Of a stretch of DNA of 64,000 nucleotides, positions 42,027-51,323 are shown one piece after another. The notes beneath the pieces were generated by a model. That model was given only the letters and a program-made list of their open reading frames with translations. It was not told where the DNA came from and did not search any database. The stretch lies in NCBI RefSeq assembly GCF_029601685.1, contig NZ_JARRIR010000004.1, positions 434,001 to 498,000 on the forward strand, given 5' to 3'. Source of the stretch: Metarhizobium sp017305935. Its GTDB lineage: Bacteria > Pseudomonadota > Alphaproteobacteria > Rhizobiales > Rhizobiaceae. Position numbers and translations under genes: made by a program. Each line of letters begins with the position of its first letter. Positions within the stretch are counted from its first letter, which is position 1.

Positions 42027-42626
42027 ATGCCCATTACGATTTTTGACGGCGTTGTCATCGGCGTGACCCTCTTCTCGGCCGTGCTGGCCATGGTGCGCGG
42101 TTTCTCGCGCGAGGTCCTGTCGATCGCAAGCTGGGGCGGCGCAGCCGCTGCGGCCTATTATTTCTATGGCATGCTGGTGCCCTATGCGCTGAAATACACC
42201 GACGACAAGCGCATCGCCATCGCCGGCTCCGCCGCCGTCATCTTCGTCGTGGCGCTGATCGTCATCTCCTTCATCACCATGCGGATCGCCGATTTCATCA
42301 TCGACAGCCGCGTCGGCGCGCTCGACCGCACGCTCGGCTTCCTGTTCGGCGCCGCGCGCGGACTGCTGCTGCTGGTCGTCGCCGTCGCCTTCTGGAACTG
42401 GCTGGTCGACGCCAACCACCGCCCGGACTGGATCAACAACGCCAAGTCCAAGCCCTTCCTCGACGCCATGGTGCTGAAGCTGGAAGCCGTACTGCCCGAC
42501 GACATCGAGCCGCAGATGCGCGCCCGCATCCTCGGCAAGGAAGCCCCGGCCAACGGCAATGCCGCCGATCCGGCCAATACCAACGAACCTGCCCCCGAAG
42601 AAGAGGCCCCGGCGACGAACGGTTGA
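42027..42626 (+). CDS. cvpA: CvpA family membrane protein
   Basis: 199 residues, four membrane segments: ITIFDGVVIGVTLFSAVLAMVRGFSREVLSIASWGGAAAAAYYF at the start is a strong CvpA signature. The C-terminal tail is low-complexity and acidic (GNAADPANTNEPAPEEEAPATNG). It precedes purF, as in many proteobacteria. In E. coli it is needed for colicin V production and envelope robustness; the molecular role is unclear. Confidence 0.93.
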   Translation: MPITIFDGVVIGVTLFSAVLAMVRGFSREVLSIASWGGAAAAAYYFYGMLVPYALKYTDDKRIAIAGSAAVIFVVALIVISFITMRIADFIIDSRVGALDRTLGFLFGAARGLLLLVVAVAFWNWLVDANHRPDWINNAKSKPFLDAMVLKLEAVLPDDIEPQMRARILGKEAPANGNAADPANTNEPAPEEEAPATNG

Positions 42627-42772
42627 CGGACCGTTTTCGCCTTGAAACACTTGATGCCCGAGGCCATTTATGGCATCGCAACCTCGCTCCGCCGCAGCTT
42701 GAAAAAGCGCCGCGGGGCGTTCGGCATTTGAGCGACCGCTTAACCGTTCCGTAGAGAGCAAAGGCCACGGCA

Positions 42773-44257
42773 ATGACGCATTCGAGCCATATCGACGATG
42801 TCATCGATGGTGACACCCTTCATGAGGAATGCGGCGTGTTCGGCATTCTCGGACATCCGGATGCGGCGACGCTGACGGCGCTCGGCCTGCATGCGCTCCA
42901 GCATCGCGGCCAGGAAGCGGCGGGCATCGTCTCCTTCGACGGCAAGCAGTTCCACACCGAAAAGCGCATGGGCCTGGTCGGCGACCACTACACCGATCCG
43001 GCGATCCTCGCCAAGCTGCCGGGCAACGTCTCCATCGGCCATACGCGTTATTCGACGACCGGGGAAGTCGCGCTGCGCAACGTCCAGCCGCTGTTTGCCG
43101 AACTGGAAGTCGGCGGCATCGCCATCGCCCATAACGGCAATTTCACCAACGGCTTGACGCTGCGCCGCCAGATCATCGCCACCGGCGCCATCTGTCAGTC
43201 GACCTCGGATACCGAAGTCGTGCTGCATCTCATCGCCCGCTCGCGCCACACTTCGGCCGTCGATCGCTTCATCGATGCCATCCGGCAGATGGAAGGCGGC
43301 TATGCCATGGTGGCGATGACCCGCACCAAGCTGATCGCCGCCCGCGATCCCACGGGCATCCGCCCGCTGGTCATGGGCGAACTCGACGGCAAGCCGATCT
43401 TCTGCTCCGAGACCTGCGCGCTCGACATCATCGGCGCGAAATTCGTGCGCGACGTCGAGAACGGCGAAGTCATCATCTGCGAAATCCAGGAGGACGGCAG
43501 CATCAAGATCGATGCGCGCAAGCCCGTCAATCCGCCCGCCGAACGCCTCTGCCTGTTCGAATATGTCTATTTCGCCCGTCCCGACTCGGTCATCGGCGGC
43601 CGCAGCGTCTATGTGGCGCGCAAGAACATGGGCATGAACCTCGCCAGGGAAGCCCCGGTCGAAGCCGACGTCGTGGTGCCGGTGCCGGATGGCGGTACGC
43701 CGGCCGCGCTTGGCTTTGCCCAGCAGAGCGGCATTCCCTTCGAATACGGCATCATCCGCAACCATTATGTCGGCCGCACCTTCATCGAGCCGACGCAGCA
43801 GATCCGCGCCTTCGGCGTCAAGCTGAAGCATTCGGCCAACCGGGCGATGATCGAGGGCAAGCGCGTGGTGCTGGTCGACGATTCCATCGTGCGCGGCACC
43901 ACCTCGGTGAAGATCGTGCAGATGATCCGCGAGGCGGGCGCCACGGAAGTGCATATCCGCGTCGCCAGCCCGATGATCTTCTTCCCCGATTTCTACGGCA
44001 TCGACACGCCGGACGCCGACAAGCTGCTCGCCAACCAATATGCCGATATCGATGCGATGGCGAAATATATCGGCGCCGATTCGCTGCAGTTCCTATCCAT
44101 CGATGGGCTCTATCAGGCCGTGGGCGGCGAGATGCGCAATCCCGACAAGCCACAGTTCACCGACCATTATTTCACCGGCGACTATCCGACGCGACTTCTC
44201 GACAAGAACGGCGAAATGCCGGGCCGCAAGGTCTCCATGCTCTCGACCAGCGCCTGA
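42773..44257 (+). CDS. purF: Amidophosphoribosyltransferase
   Basis: 494 residues. First step of purine synthesis: PRPP plus glutamine to phosphoribosylamine. The propeptide ends before Cys20 (HEECGVFGILG), the glutamine-hydrolysing nucleophile. GHTRYSTTG and AHNGNFTNG belong to the Ntn domain; the PRPP loop VVLVDDSIVRGTTS is in the transferase domain. The length and N-terminal extension fit the propeptide-bearing class. Confidence 0.97.
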   Translation: MTHSSHIDDVIDGDTLHEECGVFGILGHPDAATLTALGLHALQHRGQEAAGIVSFDGKQFHTEKRMGLVGDHYTDPAILAKLPGNVSIGHTRYSTTGEVALRNVQPLFAELEVGGIAIAHNGNFTNGLTLRRQIIATGAICQSTSDTEVVLHLIARSRHTSAVDRFIDAIRQMEGGYAMVAMTRTKLIAARDPTGIRPLVMGELDGKPIFCSETCALDIIGAKFVRDVENGEVIICEIQEDGSIKIDARKPVNPPAERLCLFEYVYFARPDSVIGGRSVYVARKNMGMNLAREAPVEADVVVPVPDGGTPAALGFAQQSGIPFEYGIIRNHYVGRTFIEPTQQIRAFGVKLKHSANRAMIEGKRVVLVDDSIVRGTTSVKIVQMIREAGATEVHIRVASPMIFFPDFYGIDTPDADKLLANQYADIDAMAKYIGADSLQFLSIDGLYQAVGGEMRNPDKPQFTDHYFTGDYPTRLLDKNGEMPGRKVSMLSTSA

Positions 44258-44293
44258 TCGCGCGGTTTCCTACATACGCATTCCGGAGGAACG

Positions 44294-45034
44294 ATGACTG
44301 TCAACCTCAACGGCCGGCTGGCGCTGGTCACCGGCGCTTCGCGCGGCATCGGCTATTTCACGGCGCTCGCGCTCGCCAAGGCGGGGGCGCATGTGATTGC
44401 CTGCGCCCGCACGGTCGGCGGCCTCGAAGAGCTTGACGACGCCATCCAGGCAGCCGGCGGCAGCGCCACGCTGGTGCCCTTCGATCTCGCCGACATGGGC
44501 GCCATCGACAAGCTCGGCGGCTCGATCTTCGAGCGCTGGGGCAAGCTCGACATACTCGTCGCCAATGCCGGCGTACTCGGCACCATCTCGCCGATCGGCC
44601 ATGTCGAGGCCAAGGTGTTCGAGAAGGTGATGACCGTCAACGTCACCGCCACCTGGCGGCTGATCCGTTCGGTCGAGCCGTTGTTGCTGAAATCCGATGC
44701 CGGCCGGGCGCTGATCCTCTCCTCCAGCGCTGCTCACAAATGCAAGCCCTTCTGGGGCCCCTACTCCGCCTCCAAGGCCGCGGTCGAGGCGTTGGCCCGC
44801 ACCTGGGCCGGCGAGACGCAGCGCACGCCGTTGCGCATCCTTTCCGTCGATCCCGGCGGCACCCGCACCGCCATGCGCGCCCAGGCCATTCCCGGCGAAG
44901 ATCCGATGACCGTGCCGCATCCGTCCGAGGTCGCCGAGGCGCTTCTGCCGCTCGTCGGCCCCGAGCAGACCGAGACCGGCAAGCTTTTCCTCGTGCGCGA
45001 GAAGAAGATCGTCGACTACCGGATGCCGGAATAA
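44294..45034 (+). CDS. SDR family NAD(P)-dependent oxidoreductase
   Basis: 246 residues. Cofactor motif TGASRGIGYF, NAGVLG, and catalytic Ser plus Tyr and Lys in LILSSSAAHKCKPFWGPYSASKAAVEAL. The position directly after purF is seen in other rhizobia. The substrate is unknown. A small hairpin follows the stop at 45041-45059. Confidence 0.9.
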   Translation: MTVNLNGRLALVTGASRGIGYFTALALAKAGAHVIACARTVGGLEELDDAIQAAGGSATLVPFDLADMGAIDKLGGSIFERWGKLDILVANAGVLGTISPIGHVEAKVFEKVMTVNVTATWRLIRSVEPLLLKSDAGRALILSSSAAHKCKPFWGPYSASKAAVEALARTWAGETQRTPLRILSVDPGGTRTAMRAQAIPGEDPMTVPHPSEVAEALLPLVGPEQTETGKLFLVREKKIVDYRMPE

Positions 45035-45040
45035 GGAGAG

Positions 45041-45059
45041 AGGGCGGCACGACCGCCCT
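45041..45059 (+). terminator. Weak terminator-like hairpin after the SDR gene
   Basis: AGGGCGG (45041-45047), loop CACGA, CCGCCCT (45053-45059), then TTGACC. A 7-bp stem without a clear U-tract. The rest of the 199-base spacer to cysS shows no gene. Confidence 0.45.
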
Positions 45060-45233
45060 TGACCGCTCGCGCGCCACGCGGCATAACGTGGCCCATGAAA
45101 ACGGCAATTCGCATCTGCTGGATTATTATTCGCTAGCGTCTTCGCTGGCCTGGCCGTTTTCGTCTCCTTGAAGAGCTTCCCGAGCAGACAGACGACCCGG
45201 TCCAGCCGGAGGTTTGGCATATGGGAGACTTCG

Positions 45234-46619
45234 ATGGGCGTGACGCTCAGGCTTTACAACACGCTGACGCGCGACAAGGCTGAATTCCGGCCGATCGACC
45301 CGGATAATGTCCGCCTGTATGTCTGCGGCCCGACGGTCTATGATTTCGCCCATATCGGCAATGCGCGCCCGGTCATCGTCTTCGACGTGCTCTACCGGCT
45401 TCTGCGCCATGTCTACGGCGCCGATCACGTCATGTATGTGCGCAACATCACCGACGTCGACGACAAGATCAATGCGCGCGCGCTTCGCGATTTCCCGCAT
45501 CTGCCGCTGAACGACGCCATCCGCGCCGTCACCGAGAAGACCGAGCGACAGTTCCATGAGGATGTCGCGGCTCTCGGCTGCCTGCCGCCGAACGTCGAGC
45601 CGCGCGCCACTGACAACATTCCGCAGATGATTACCCTCATCGAGACGCTGATTGCGCGCGGCCATGCCTATGTGGCCGAAGGCGAAGTGCTGTTCGACAC
45701 CCGCTCGATGGCCGATTACGGCCAGCTTTCCAAGCGGCCGCTGGACGAGCAACAGGCGGGCGCGCGCATCGCCGTCGATGCCCACAAGAAGAACTCCGGC
45801 GATTTCGTGCTATGGAAGCTTTCGAGCGAGAGCGAACCCGGCTGGGAGAGCCCCTGGGGACGCGGCCGCCCCGGCTGGCATATCGAATGCTCGGCGATGA
45901 GCGGGCGCTATCTCGGCGAGGTCTTCGATATCCATGGCGGCGGGCTGGACCTGATCTTTCCGCATCATGAGAACGAAATCGCACAATCGCGCTGCGCCCA
46001 TGGCACAAAGGTCATGGCCAATGTCTGGATGCATAACGGCTTCGTGCAGGTCGAAGGCCGCAAGATGTCGAAGTCGGAAGGCAATTTCGTCACCATCAAC
46101 GAATTGCTCGCCAGCGAAAAATTCGGTGGCCGTCAGTGGCCGGGCGACGTGCTGCGGCTTGCCATGCTGATGACCCATTATCGCGAGCCGATCGACTTTT
46201 CGGTCAAGCGACTGGAAGAGGCTGAGCGGCTGCTTTCCAAGTGGCCGGTCGTGGAGCCCGGCGATGCCGAACCCGATGCCGCGATCCTCGCAGCGCTCAC
46301 CGACGATCTCAACACCGTCGCCGCCGTACAGGCGCTGCATGCGCTGGCCCAGGCCGCCCATGGCGACCCGCAGGCCAGCGCGGCGTTTGCCGCCAGCGCC
46401 GCCTTGCTCGGCGTGCTGCCGCAGGCCGCCGAACTGGACGAGGCGGTGGCCGCCGACATCGACGCCAAGGTCAAAGTGCGCCTCGACCTGCTGAAGGCGA
46501 AGAATTTCGCCGAGGCCGACCGCATTCGCGACGAGCTGGCCGCCCAGGGCATCCAGCTCAAGGACGGTAAGGACAAGGATACCGGCGAGCGCATCACCAG
46601 CTGGGACATCAAGCGTTAA
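45234..46619 (+). CDS. cysS: Cysteinyl-tRNA synthetase
   Basis: 461 residues. Zinc-binding YVCGPTVYDFAHIGNARPV, with HIGN being the HIGH motif; the KMSKS motif in VEGRKMSKSEGNF; zinc-region GWHIECSAMS and GGGLDLIFPHHENE. The C-terminal helical anticodon-binding part follows. The ATG at 45234 follows GGAG and gives the standard start; an out-of-frame ATG at 45221 is ignored. Confidence 0.97.
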   Translation: MGVTLRLYNTLTRDKAEFRPIDPDNVRLYVCGPTVYDFAHIGNARPVIVFDVLYRLLRHVYGADHVMYVRNITDVDDKINARALRDFPHLPLNDAIRAVTEKTERQFHEDVAALGCLPPNVEPRATDNIPQMITLIETLIARGHAYVAEGEVLFDTRSMADYGQLSKRPLDEQQAGARIAVDAHKKNSGDFVLWKLSSESEPGWESPWGRGRPGWHIECSAMSGRYLGEVFDIHGGGLDLIFPHHENEIAQSRCAHGTKVMANVWMHNGFVQVEGRKMSKSEGNFVTINELLASEKFGGRQWPGDVLRLAMLMTHYREPIDFSVKRLEEAERLLSKWPVVEPGDAEPDAAILAALTDDLNTVAAVQALHALAQAAHGDPQASAAFAASAALLGVLPQAAELDEAVAADIDAKVKVRLDLLKAKNFAEADRIRDELAAQGIQLKDGKDKDTGERITSWDIKR

Positions 46620-46643
46620 ACGAGACTCGGGAAGGACGATACA

Positions 46644-47045
46644 ATGATCGATCACATGGGCATCACGGTCGCCGATTTCGACCGCGCCAAGGCCTTCTAC
46701 GATGCGGCGCTGGCGCCGATCGGCGCATCGCTCACCTATATGGTGCCGTCGGAATATACTGGTGGCGTCAAGGTCGGTGGCTTCGGCCGCGACGGCAAAC
46801 CCTCCTATTGGATCACGGAAGGCAAGCCGCCGGCAAATCACCTGCACGTCGCCTTCACCGCCCGCAGCCGCGCCGAAGTCGACGCCTTCTATGAAGCAGC
46901 AATGGCCGCCGGCGGCCGCGACAACGGCAAGCCGGGCCTGCGCCCGCACTACCATCCGAATTATTACGGCGCTTTCGTCTTCGATCCGGACGGCAACAAC
47001 ATCGAGGCTGTCTATCATGGCGAGGCCGGGGGAGCGCATCCATGA
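46644..47045 (+). CDS. VOC family (glyoxalase-like) protein
   Basis: 133 residues, two beta-alpha-beta-beta-beta modules. IDHMGITVADFDRAKAFYDAALAPIG at the start, NHLHVAFTARSRAEVDAFYEAAMAAGG, and the C-terminal metal-ligand pattern FVFDPDGNNIEAVYHG. Candidate metal ligands are His4, a central His and the Glu of NNIEAVYH. Activity is unknown. It overlaps the GFA gene by 4 bases. Confidence 0.9.
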   Translation: MIDHMGITVADFDRAKAFYDAALAPIGASLTYMVPSEYTGGVKVGGFGRDGKPSYWITEGKPPANHLHVAFTARSRAEVDAFYEAAMAAGGRDNGKPGLRPHYHPNYYGAFVFDPDGNNIEAVYHGEAGGAHP

Positions 47046-47521
47046 CCATCCACACCGGAGGGTGCCAGTGCGGCGCCGTCCGCTTCCGGGTGGACGGCGA
47101 CCTGCATGACAGCTCGATCTGTCACTGTCGCATGTGCCAGAAGGCCTTCGGCGCCTATTATGCGCCGCTGGTCTCGACGCGTGGCGCGAACCTGAGCTGG
47201 ACACGCGGAAGGCCGAAAACCTTCCGATCCTCCAACTACGCCACGCGCGGCTTCTGCGTCGATTGCGGCACGCCGCTGACCTTCGAGGCCCCCGATGGCA
47301 TCGCGCTCGCCGCCGGCGCCTTCGACGATCCGGCCGGCCTGCCGCCGCATGTCCAGTTCGGCATCGAAAACAAGATCGATTTCGTCGACCGGCTATACAC
47401 CCTGCCCGGCCACGACACGCTGGAGGACGCGGACGCCGCGCCTTATCTCAACGATGTCGTCTCCTATCAACATCCCGACCACGACACCGACGTCTGGCCG
47501 CCCCTGGAAAAACCTTCATGA
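47042..47521 (+). CDS. GFA family (CENP-V/glutathione-dependent formaldehyde-activating-like) zinc protein
   Basis: 159 residues. Zinc-binding cysteines in GGCQCGAVRF, ICHCRMCQKAFGAYYA and GFCVDCGTPLTF define the Mss4-like GFA fold. Most members are not formaldehyde enzymes, so function is open. It overlaps the VOC gene upstream and pip downstream by ATGA, giving a three-gene coupled unit. Confidence 0.92.
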   Translation: MTIHTGGCQCGAVRFRVDGDLHDSSICHCRMCQKAFGAYYAPLVSTRGANLSWTRGRPKTFRSSNYATRGFCVDCGTPLTFEAPDGIALAAGAFDDPAGLPPHVQFGIENKIDFVDRLYTLPGHDTLEDADAAPYLNDVVSYQHPDHDTDVWPPLEKPS

Positions 47522-48471
47522 CATTGCGCACGCTCTATCCCGAAATCGAGCCCTATGCATCCGGCCATCTCGACGTCGGCGACGGCCACAGCATCTATTG
47601 GGAGCGGGTCGGTACGCCGGGTGCGAAGCCGGCCGTCTTCCTGCATGGCGGGCCGGGCGGCGGCTTTTCCCCCAGCCATCGCCGCCTGTTCGATCCGGCG
47701 CGCTATGACGTCGTGCTGTTCGATCAGCGCGGCTGCGGCAAATCCGTGCCGAACGCCGATCTCAACGCCAATACAACCTGGCACCTCGTCGCCGATATAG
47801 AACGGCTTCGCGAGATGGCTGGCGTCGAGAAATGGCTGGTCTTCGGCGGGTCCTGGGGCTCGACGCTGGCGCTTGCCTATGCCGAGACCCATCCGGGCCG
47901 TGTCTCCGAACTGGTCGTGCGCGGCATCTACACGCTGACCAAAGCGGAGCTCGACTGGTACTACCAGTTTGGCGTCTCGGAAATGTTCCCGGACAAGTGG
48001 GAGCGTTTCCTCGCGCCGATCCCGCCCGAGGAGCGCCACGAGATGATGCTCGCCTATCACCGCCGCCTGACGCACGAGGACAAGCAGGTGCGGATGACCG
48101 CCGCCAGGGCCTGGAGCCTCTGGGAAGGCGAGACGATCACGCTGCTGCCGGAAATCTCCACGTCCGGGCCGTTCGGCGGCGATGCGTTCGCCCATGCTTT
48201 CGCCCGCATCGAGAACCATTTCTTCGTCAATGCCGGCTGGATGGAAGACGGGCAGTTGCTGCGTGATGCGCACAAGCTGACCGGCATTCCCGGCGTCATC
48301 GTCCACGGCCGCTACGACATGCCTTGCCCGGCGAAATATGCCTGGCAGTTGCACAAGAACTGGCCGGAGGCGGAATTCTATCTGGTCGAAGGCGCAGGGC
48401 ACGCCTATTCCGAGCCCGGCATTCTCGACCGGTTGCTCTATGCGACGGACAAGTTCGCCGGCAAGGCATAA
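47518..48471 (+). CDS. pip: Prolyl aminopeptidase
   Basis: 317 residues, alpha/beta-hydrolase releasing N-terminal proline. HGGPGGG oxyanion motif, DQRGCGKSVPN, nucleophile elbow GGSWGSTLAL, and C-terminal Asp and His in VHGRYDMPCP and VEGAGHAYSEPG. The length and motifs match the S33 proline iminopeptidases closely. It is coupled to the GFA gene by a 4-base overlap. Confidence 0.94.
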   Translation: MTLRTLYPEIEPYASGHLDVGDGHSIYWERVGTPGAKPAVFLHGGPGGGFSPSHRRLFDPARYDVVLFDQRGCGKSVPNADLNANTTWHLVADIERLREMAGVEKWLVFGGSWGSTLALAYAETHPGRVSELVVRGIYTLTKAELDWYYQFGVSEMFPDKWERFLAPIPPEERHEMMLAYHRRLTHEDKQVRMTAARAWSLWEGETITLLPEISTSGPFGGDAFAHAFARIENHFFVNAGWMEDGQLLRDAHKLTGIPGVIVHGRYDMPCPAKYAWQLHKNWPEAEFYLVEGAGHAYSEPGILDRLLYATDKFAGKA

Positions 48472-48508
48472 CGGCATCTCTTCCGAACGAAAGCGACGGA
48501 ACACGGCA

Positions 48509-50125
48509 ATGAAACGCGAAAAAATCTACCTCTTCGACACGACGCTGCGCGACGGGCAACAGACGCCCGGCATCGACTTTTCGCTCGAGGACAAGATCGC
48601 CATTGCCGCGATGCTGGACGAGTTTGGCCTCGATTACGTCGAGGGCGGCTATCCCGGCGCCAATCCGACCGATTCGACCTTCTTCTCCGCCAAGCGCACG
48701 AAGAAGGCGGCCTTCGTCGCCTTCGGCATGACCAAGCGCGCCGGCATCTCCGCCTCCAACGATCCGGGACTGGCTGCGCTCTTGCAGGCGAAAAGCGACG
48801 CCATCTGTTTCGTCGCCAAGAGCTGGGATTACCATGTGAAGGTGGCGCTCGGCTGTTCGAACGAGGAGAACCTCGACTGTATCCGCGACAGCGTGCTCGC
48901 CACGCGCGCGGCAGGCAAACAGCCGATGATCGACTGCGAGCATTTTTTCGACGGTTACAAGGCCAATCCGGATTACGCGCTCGCCTGCGCCCGAACAGCC
49001 TATGAGGCCGGCGCGCGCTGGATCGTGCTTTGCGACACCAATGGCGGTACGCAGCCGGCCGAAATACGCGACATCGTCGCAGCGGTCATCGCCGCCGGCG
49101 TGCCGGGCGGTCACCTCGGCATTCATGCCCATAACGACACGGGACAGGCGGTCGCCAATTCGCTGGCCGCCGTCGAGGCCGGCGTGCGCCAGATCCAGGG
49201 CACGCTGAACGGTATCGGCGAGCGCTGCGGCAATGCCAACCTCGTCACGCTGATCCCGACGCTGGCGCTCAAGGACACCTATAACAGCCGTTTCGAGACC
49301 GCCGTCGGCCCCGAGAAGCTGACGGAGCTGACACGCCTCTCGCATGCCTTCGACGAGTTGCTGAACCGCTCGCCGGACCACCAGATGCCCTATGTCGGCG
49401 CCTCCGCCTTCGCCACCAAAGCCGGCATCCATGCCTCGGCGCTGCTCAAGGATCCGCGCACCTACGAGCATGTGCCCCCCGAAAGCGTCGGCAATTTCCG
49501 CAAGGTCATGGTCTCCGACCAGGGCGGCAAGGCGAATTTCATCAACGAGCTGAAACGGCGCGGCATCACCGTGGCCAAGGACGATCCGCGCCTTGACCAG
49601 CTGATCTCCATTGTCAAGGAGCGCGAAGCCTCCGGCTATGCCTATGAGGGCGCCGACGCCAGCTTCGAGCTTCTGGCGCGCCGCACGCTGGGCACTATCC
49701 CGGAATTCTTCACCGTCGACGGCTTTCGGGTCATGGTCGAGCGCCGCTTCGACAGCAATGGGCGGGTCAAGACCGTTTCCGAAGCCGTGGTGCGCATTTC
49801 CGTCGATGGCGAGATGCTGATGTCGGTCGCCGAGGGCGACGGTCCGGTCAACGCACTCGACCTTGCGTTGCGCAAGGATTTCGGCAAGTATCAGCATGAG
49901 ATCGACGACCTTGAACTCGCCGACTTCAAGGTGCGCATCCTCAATGGCGGCACCGAGGCCATCACCCGCGTGCTGATCGAATCCACCGACAGCGACGGCG
50001 TGCGCTGGTGGACGGTCGGCGTCTCGGAAAACATCATCGACGCCTCCTTCCAGGCTTTGATGGATTCGGTGATCTACAAGCTGATGAAGAACCGCCACCT
50101 CGCCGGCCGTATCGCCGCCGAATAG
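48509..50125 (+). CDS. cimA: (R)-citramalate synthase
   Basis: 538 residues. Condenses pyruvate and acetyl-CoA to citramalate for isoleucine synthesis. LFDTTLRDGQQTPGIDFSLEDKIAIA, the metal-site HIHAHNDTGQAVANS-type segment (GIHAHNDTGQAV), and NGIGERCGNANL belong to the DRE-TIM barrel. The C-terminal regulatory domain (about residues 410-530) ends in a QALMDSVIYKLMK helix. Length and VEGGYPGANPTDSTFF favour CimA over LeuA. Confidence 0.88.
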   Translation: MKREKIYLFDTTLRDGQQTPGIDFSLEDKIAIAAMLDEFGLDYVEGGYPGANPTDSTFFSAKRTKKAAFVAFGMTKRAGISASNDPGLAALLQAKSDAICFVAKSWDYHVKVALGCSNEENLDCIRDSVLATRAAGKQPMIDCEHFFDGYKANPDYALACARTAYEAGARWIVLCDTNGGTQPAEIRDIVAAVIAAGVPGGHLGIHAHNDTGQAVANSLAAVEAGVRQIQGTLNGIGERCGNANLVTLIPTLALKDTYNSRFETAVGPEKLTELTRLSHAFDELLNRSPDHQMPYVGASAFATKAGIHASALLKDPRTYEHVPPESVGNFRKVMVSDQGGKANFINELKRRGITVAKDDPRLDQLISIVKEREASGYAYEGADASFELLARRTLGTIPEFFTVDGFRVMVERRFDSNGRVKTVSEAVVRISVDGEMLMSVAEGDGPVNALDLALRKDFGKYQHEIDDLELADFKVRILNGGTEAITRVLIESTDSDGVRWWTVGVSENIIDASFQALMDSVIYKLMKNRHLAGRIAAE

Positions 50126-50137
50126 CCGCCGGCTTTG

Positions 50138-50174
50138 GAGCGCCGTTCGATCTGATCGAATCAGATCGGCGCTC
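50138..50174. repeat. Imperfect palindrome after cimA (second repeat class)
   Basis: GAGCGCC (50138-50144) and GGCGCTC (50168-50174) flank GATCTGAT (50149-50156) and ATCAGATC (50160-50167), with a 4-base bulge and a CGA loop: 15 paired bases. It may act as the cimA transcript end. The 269-base spacer up to the RarD gene holds no other feature I can support. Confidence 0.6.
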
Positions 50175-50394
50175 TAAGCTCTTTTGTTTGAAGCATAGCC
50201 TTGTCGATCCTCGTTTCACGCCGGTCGGGTTGTGCTCTATTCTTCACCGAAATGAATTGGTGCATTCATCGCCCTTGCGGTAATCCGGGGGCCATGAAAT
50301 GAGCAGCCGGCGCAAATTTTCGCCCGGGCCGCCGAAACGAGAATGGAGCCGCTTCCCCGTAAGGGACGGCTCCGATGTCCGGGACGCAACATCA

Positions 50395-51303
50395 ATGTCA
50401 GTCGAATCGGCGCCTGTGCGCGAAAACGTCGACAGCGCGAGAGGCTTCGCCTTCGCGCTTGCGGCTTATGTCCTGTGGGGGTTCCTGCCTTTCTACATGA
50501 AGGCGGTGGCGCATATCCCGCCGGCCGAAGTCATCGCCCATCGCATCGTCTGGTCGGTGCCGGTCGCCGGCGCCGTGCTGGTGGCGCTGGGGCGCACCGG
50601 CGACGTCAAGATGGCGCTGCGCACACCGCGCATGATGGCCATGGCGACGCTGACTGCGGCGCTGATCACCGTCAACTGGGGCATCTATGTCTGGGCGATC
50701 GGCGTCGGGCGAACGCTGGACACCGCGCTGGGCTATTTCATCAATCCGCTGTTTTCCATCCTGCTCGGCGCGGTGCTGCTGCGCGAGAAGCTGAGCCTCG
50801 GGCAGAAGGCGGCAATCGGGCTGGCCGCGCTCGGCGTTGTCGTCCTGACGGTCGAGTCGGGCTCGCTGCCCTGGGTGTCGCTGATGCTGACGCTGACCTG
50901 GGGGTTCTACGCCTTCTTCCGCAAGACCCTGCCGATCGGCCCCAACCAGGGCTTCTTCCTCGAAGTGCTGCTCCTCGCCCTGCCGGCCCTTGCCTATATT
51001 GTCTATCTTGAAGCGACCGGACAGGGGCACCTGCTGAATGGCACGACGCAGGATGCCGTGCTGCTGCTCAGCGCCGGCGTCATCACTGCCGTTCCCCTGA
51101 TCATCTATGCCAACGGCGCCAAGCTCCTGCGCCTCTCCACCATCGGCATCATGCAGTATATTGCGCCGACGATGATTTTCCTGATCGCCGTCTTCATCTT
51201 CGACGAGCCGTTCGGAACCGCCAAGATGATCGCCTTCCCGCTGATCTGGCTGGCGCTGGTGGTCTATTCCGTGTCGATGCTGGCGGCGAGCCGCAGGAAA
51301 TAA
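50395..51303 (+). CDS. rarD: RarD family EamA transporter
   Basis: 302 residues, ten membrane segments. ARGFAFALAAYVLWGFLPFYMKAVAHIPPAEVIAHRIVWSVP is the classical RarD start, with VNWGIYVWAIGVGRTLDTALGYFINPL next. RarD-type EamA proteins are annotated as chloramphenicol-sensitive permeases; the true substrate is unknown. The ATG at 50395 gives the family N-terminus; an upstream ATG at 50299 would add 32 unlikely residues. Confidence 0.9.
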   Translation: MSVESAPVRENVDSARGFAFALAAYVLWGFLPFYMKAVAHIPPAEVIAHRIVWSVPVAGAVLVALGRTGDVKMALRTPRMMAMATLTAALITVNWGIYVWAIGVGRTLDTALGYFINPLFSILLGAVLLREKLSLGQKAAIGLAALGVVVLTVESGSLPWVSLMLTLTWGFYAFFRKTLPIGPNQGFFLEVLLLALPALAYIVYLEATGQGHLLNGTTQDAVLLLSAGVITAVPLIIYANGAKLLRLSTIGIMQYIAPTMIFLIAVFIFDEPFGTAKMIAFPLIWLALVVYSVSMLAASRRK

Positions 51304-51323
51304 GGGCCGAACCGGCCCTTTCG

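Noticed and set aside
45221..45240. Alternative cysS start at ATG 45221 behind GGAGG
   Set aside because: It is out of frame with the cysS coding sequence; the ATG at 45234 gives the conserved N-terminus.
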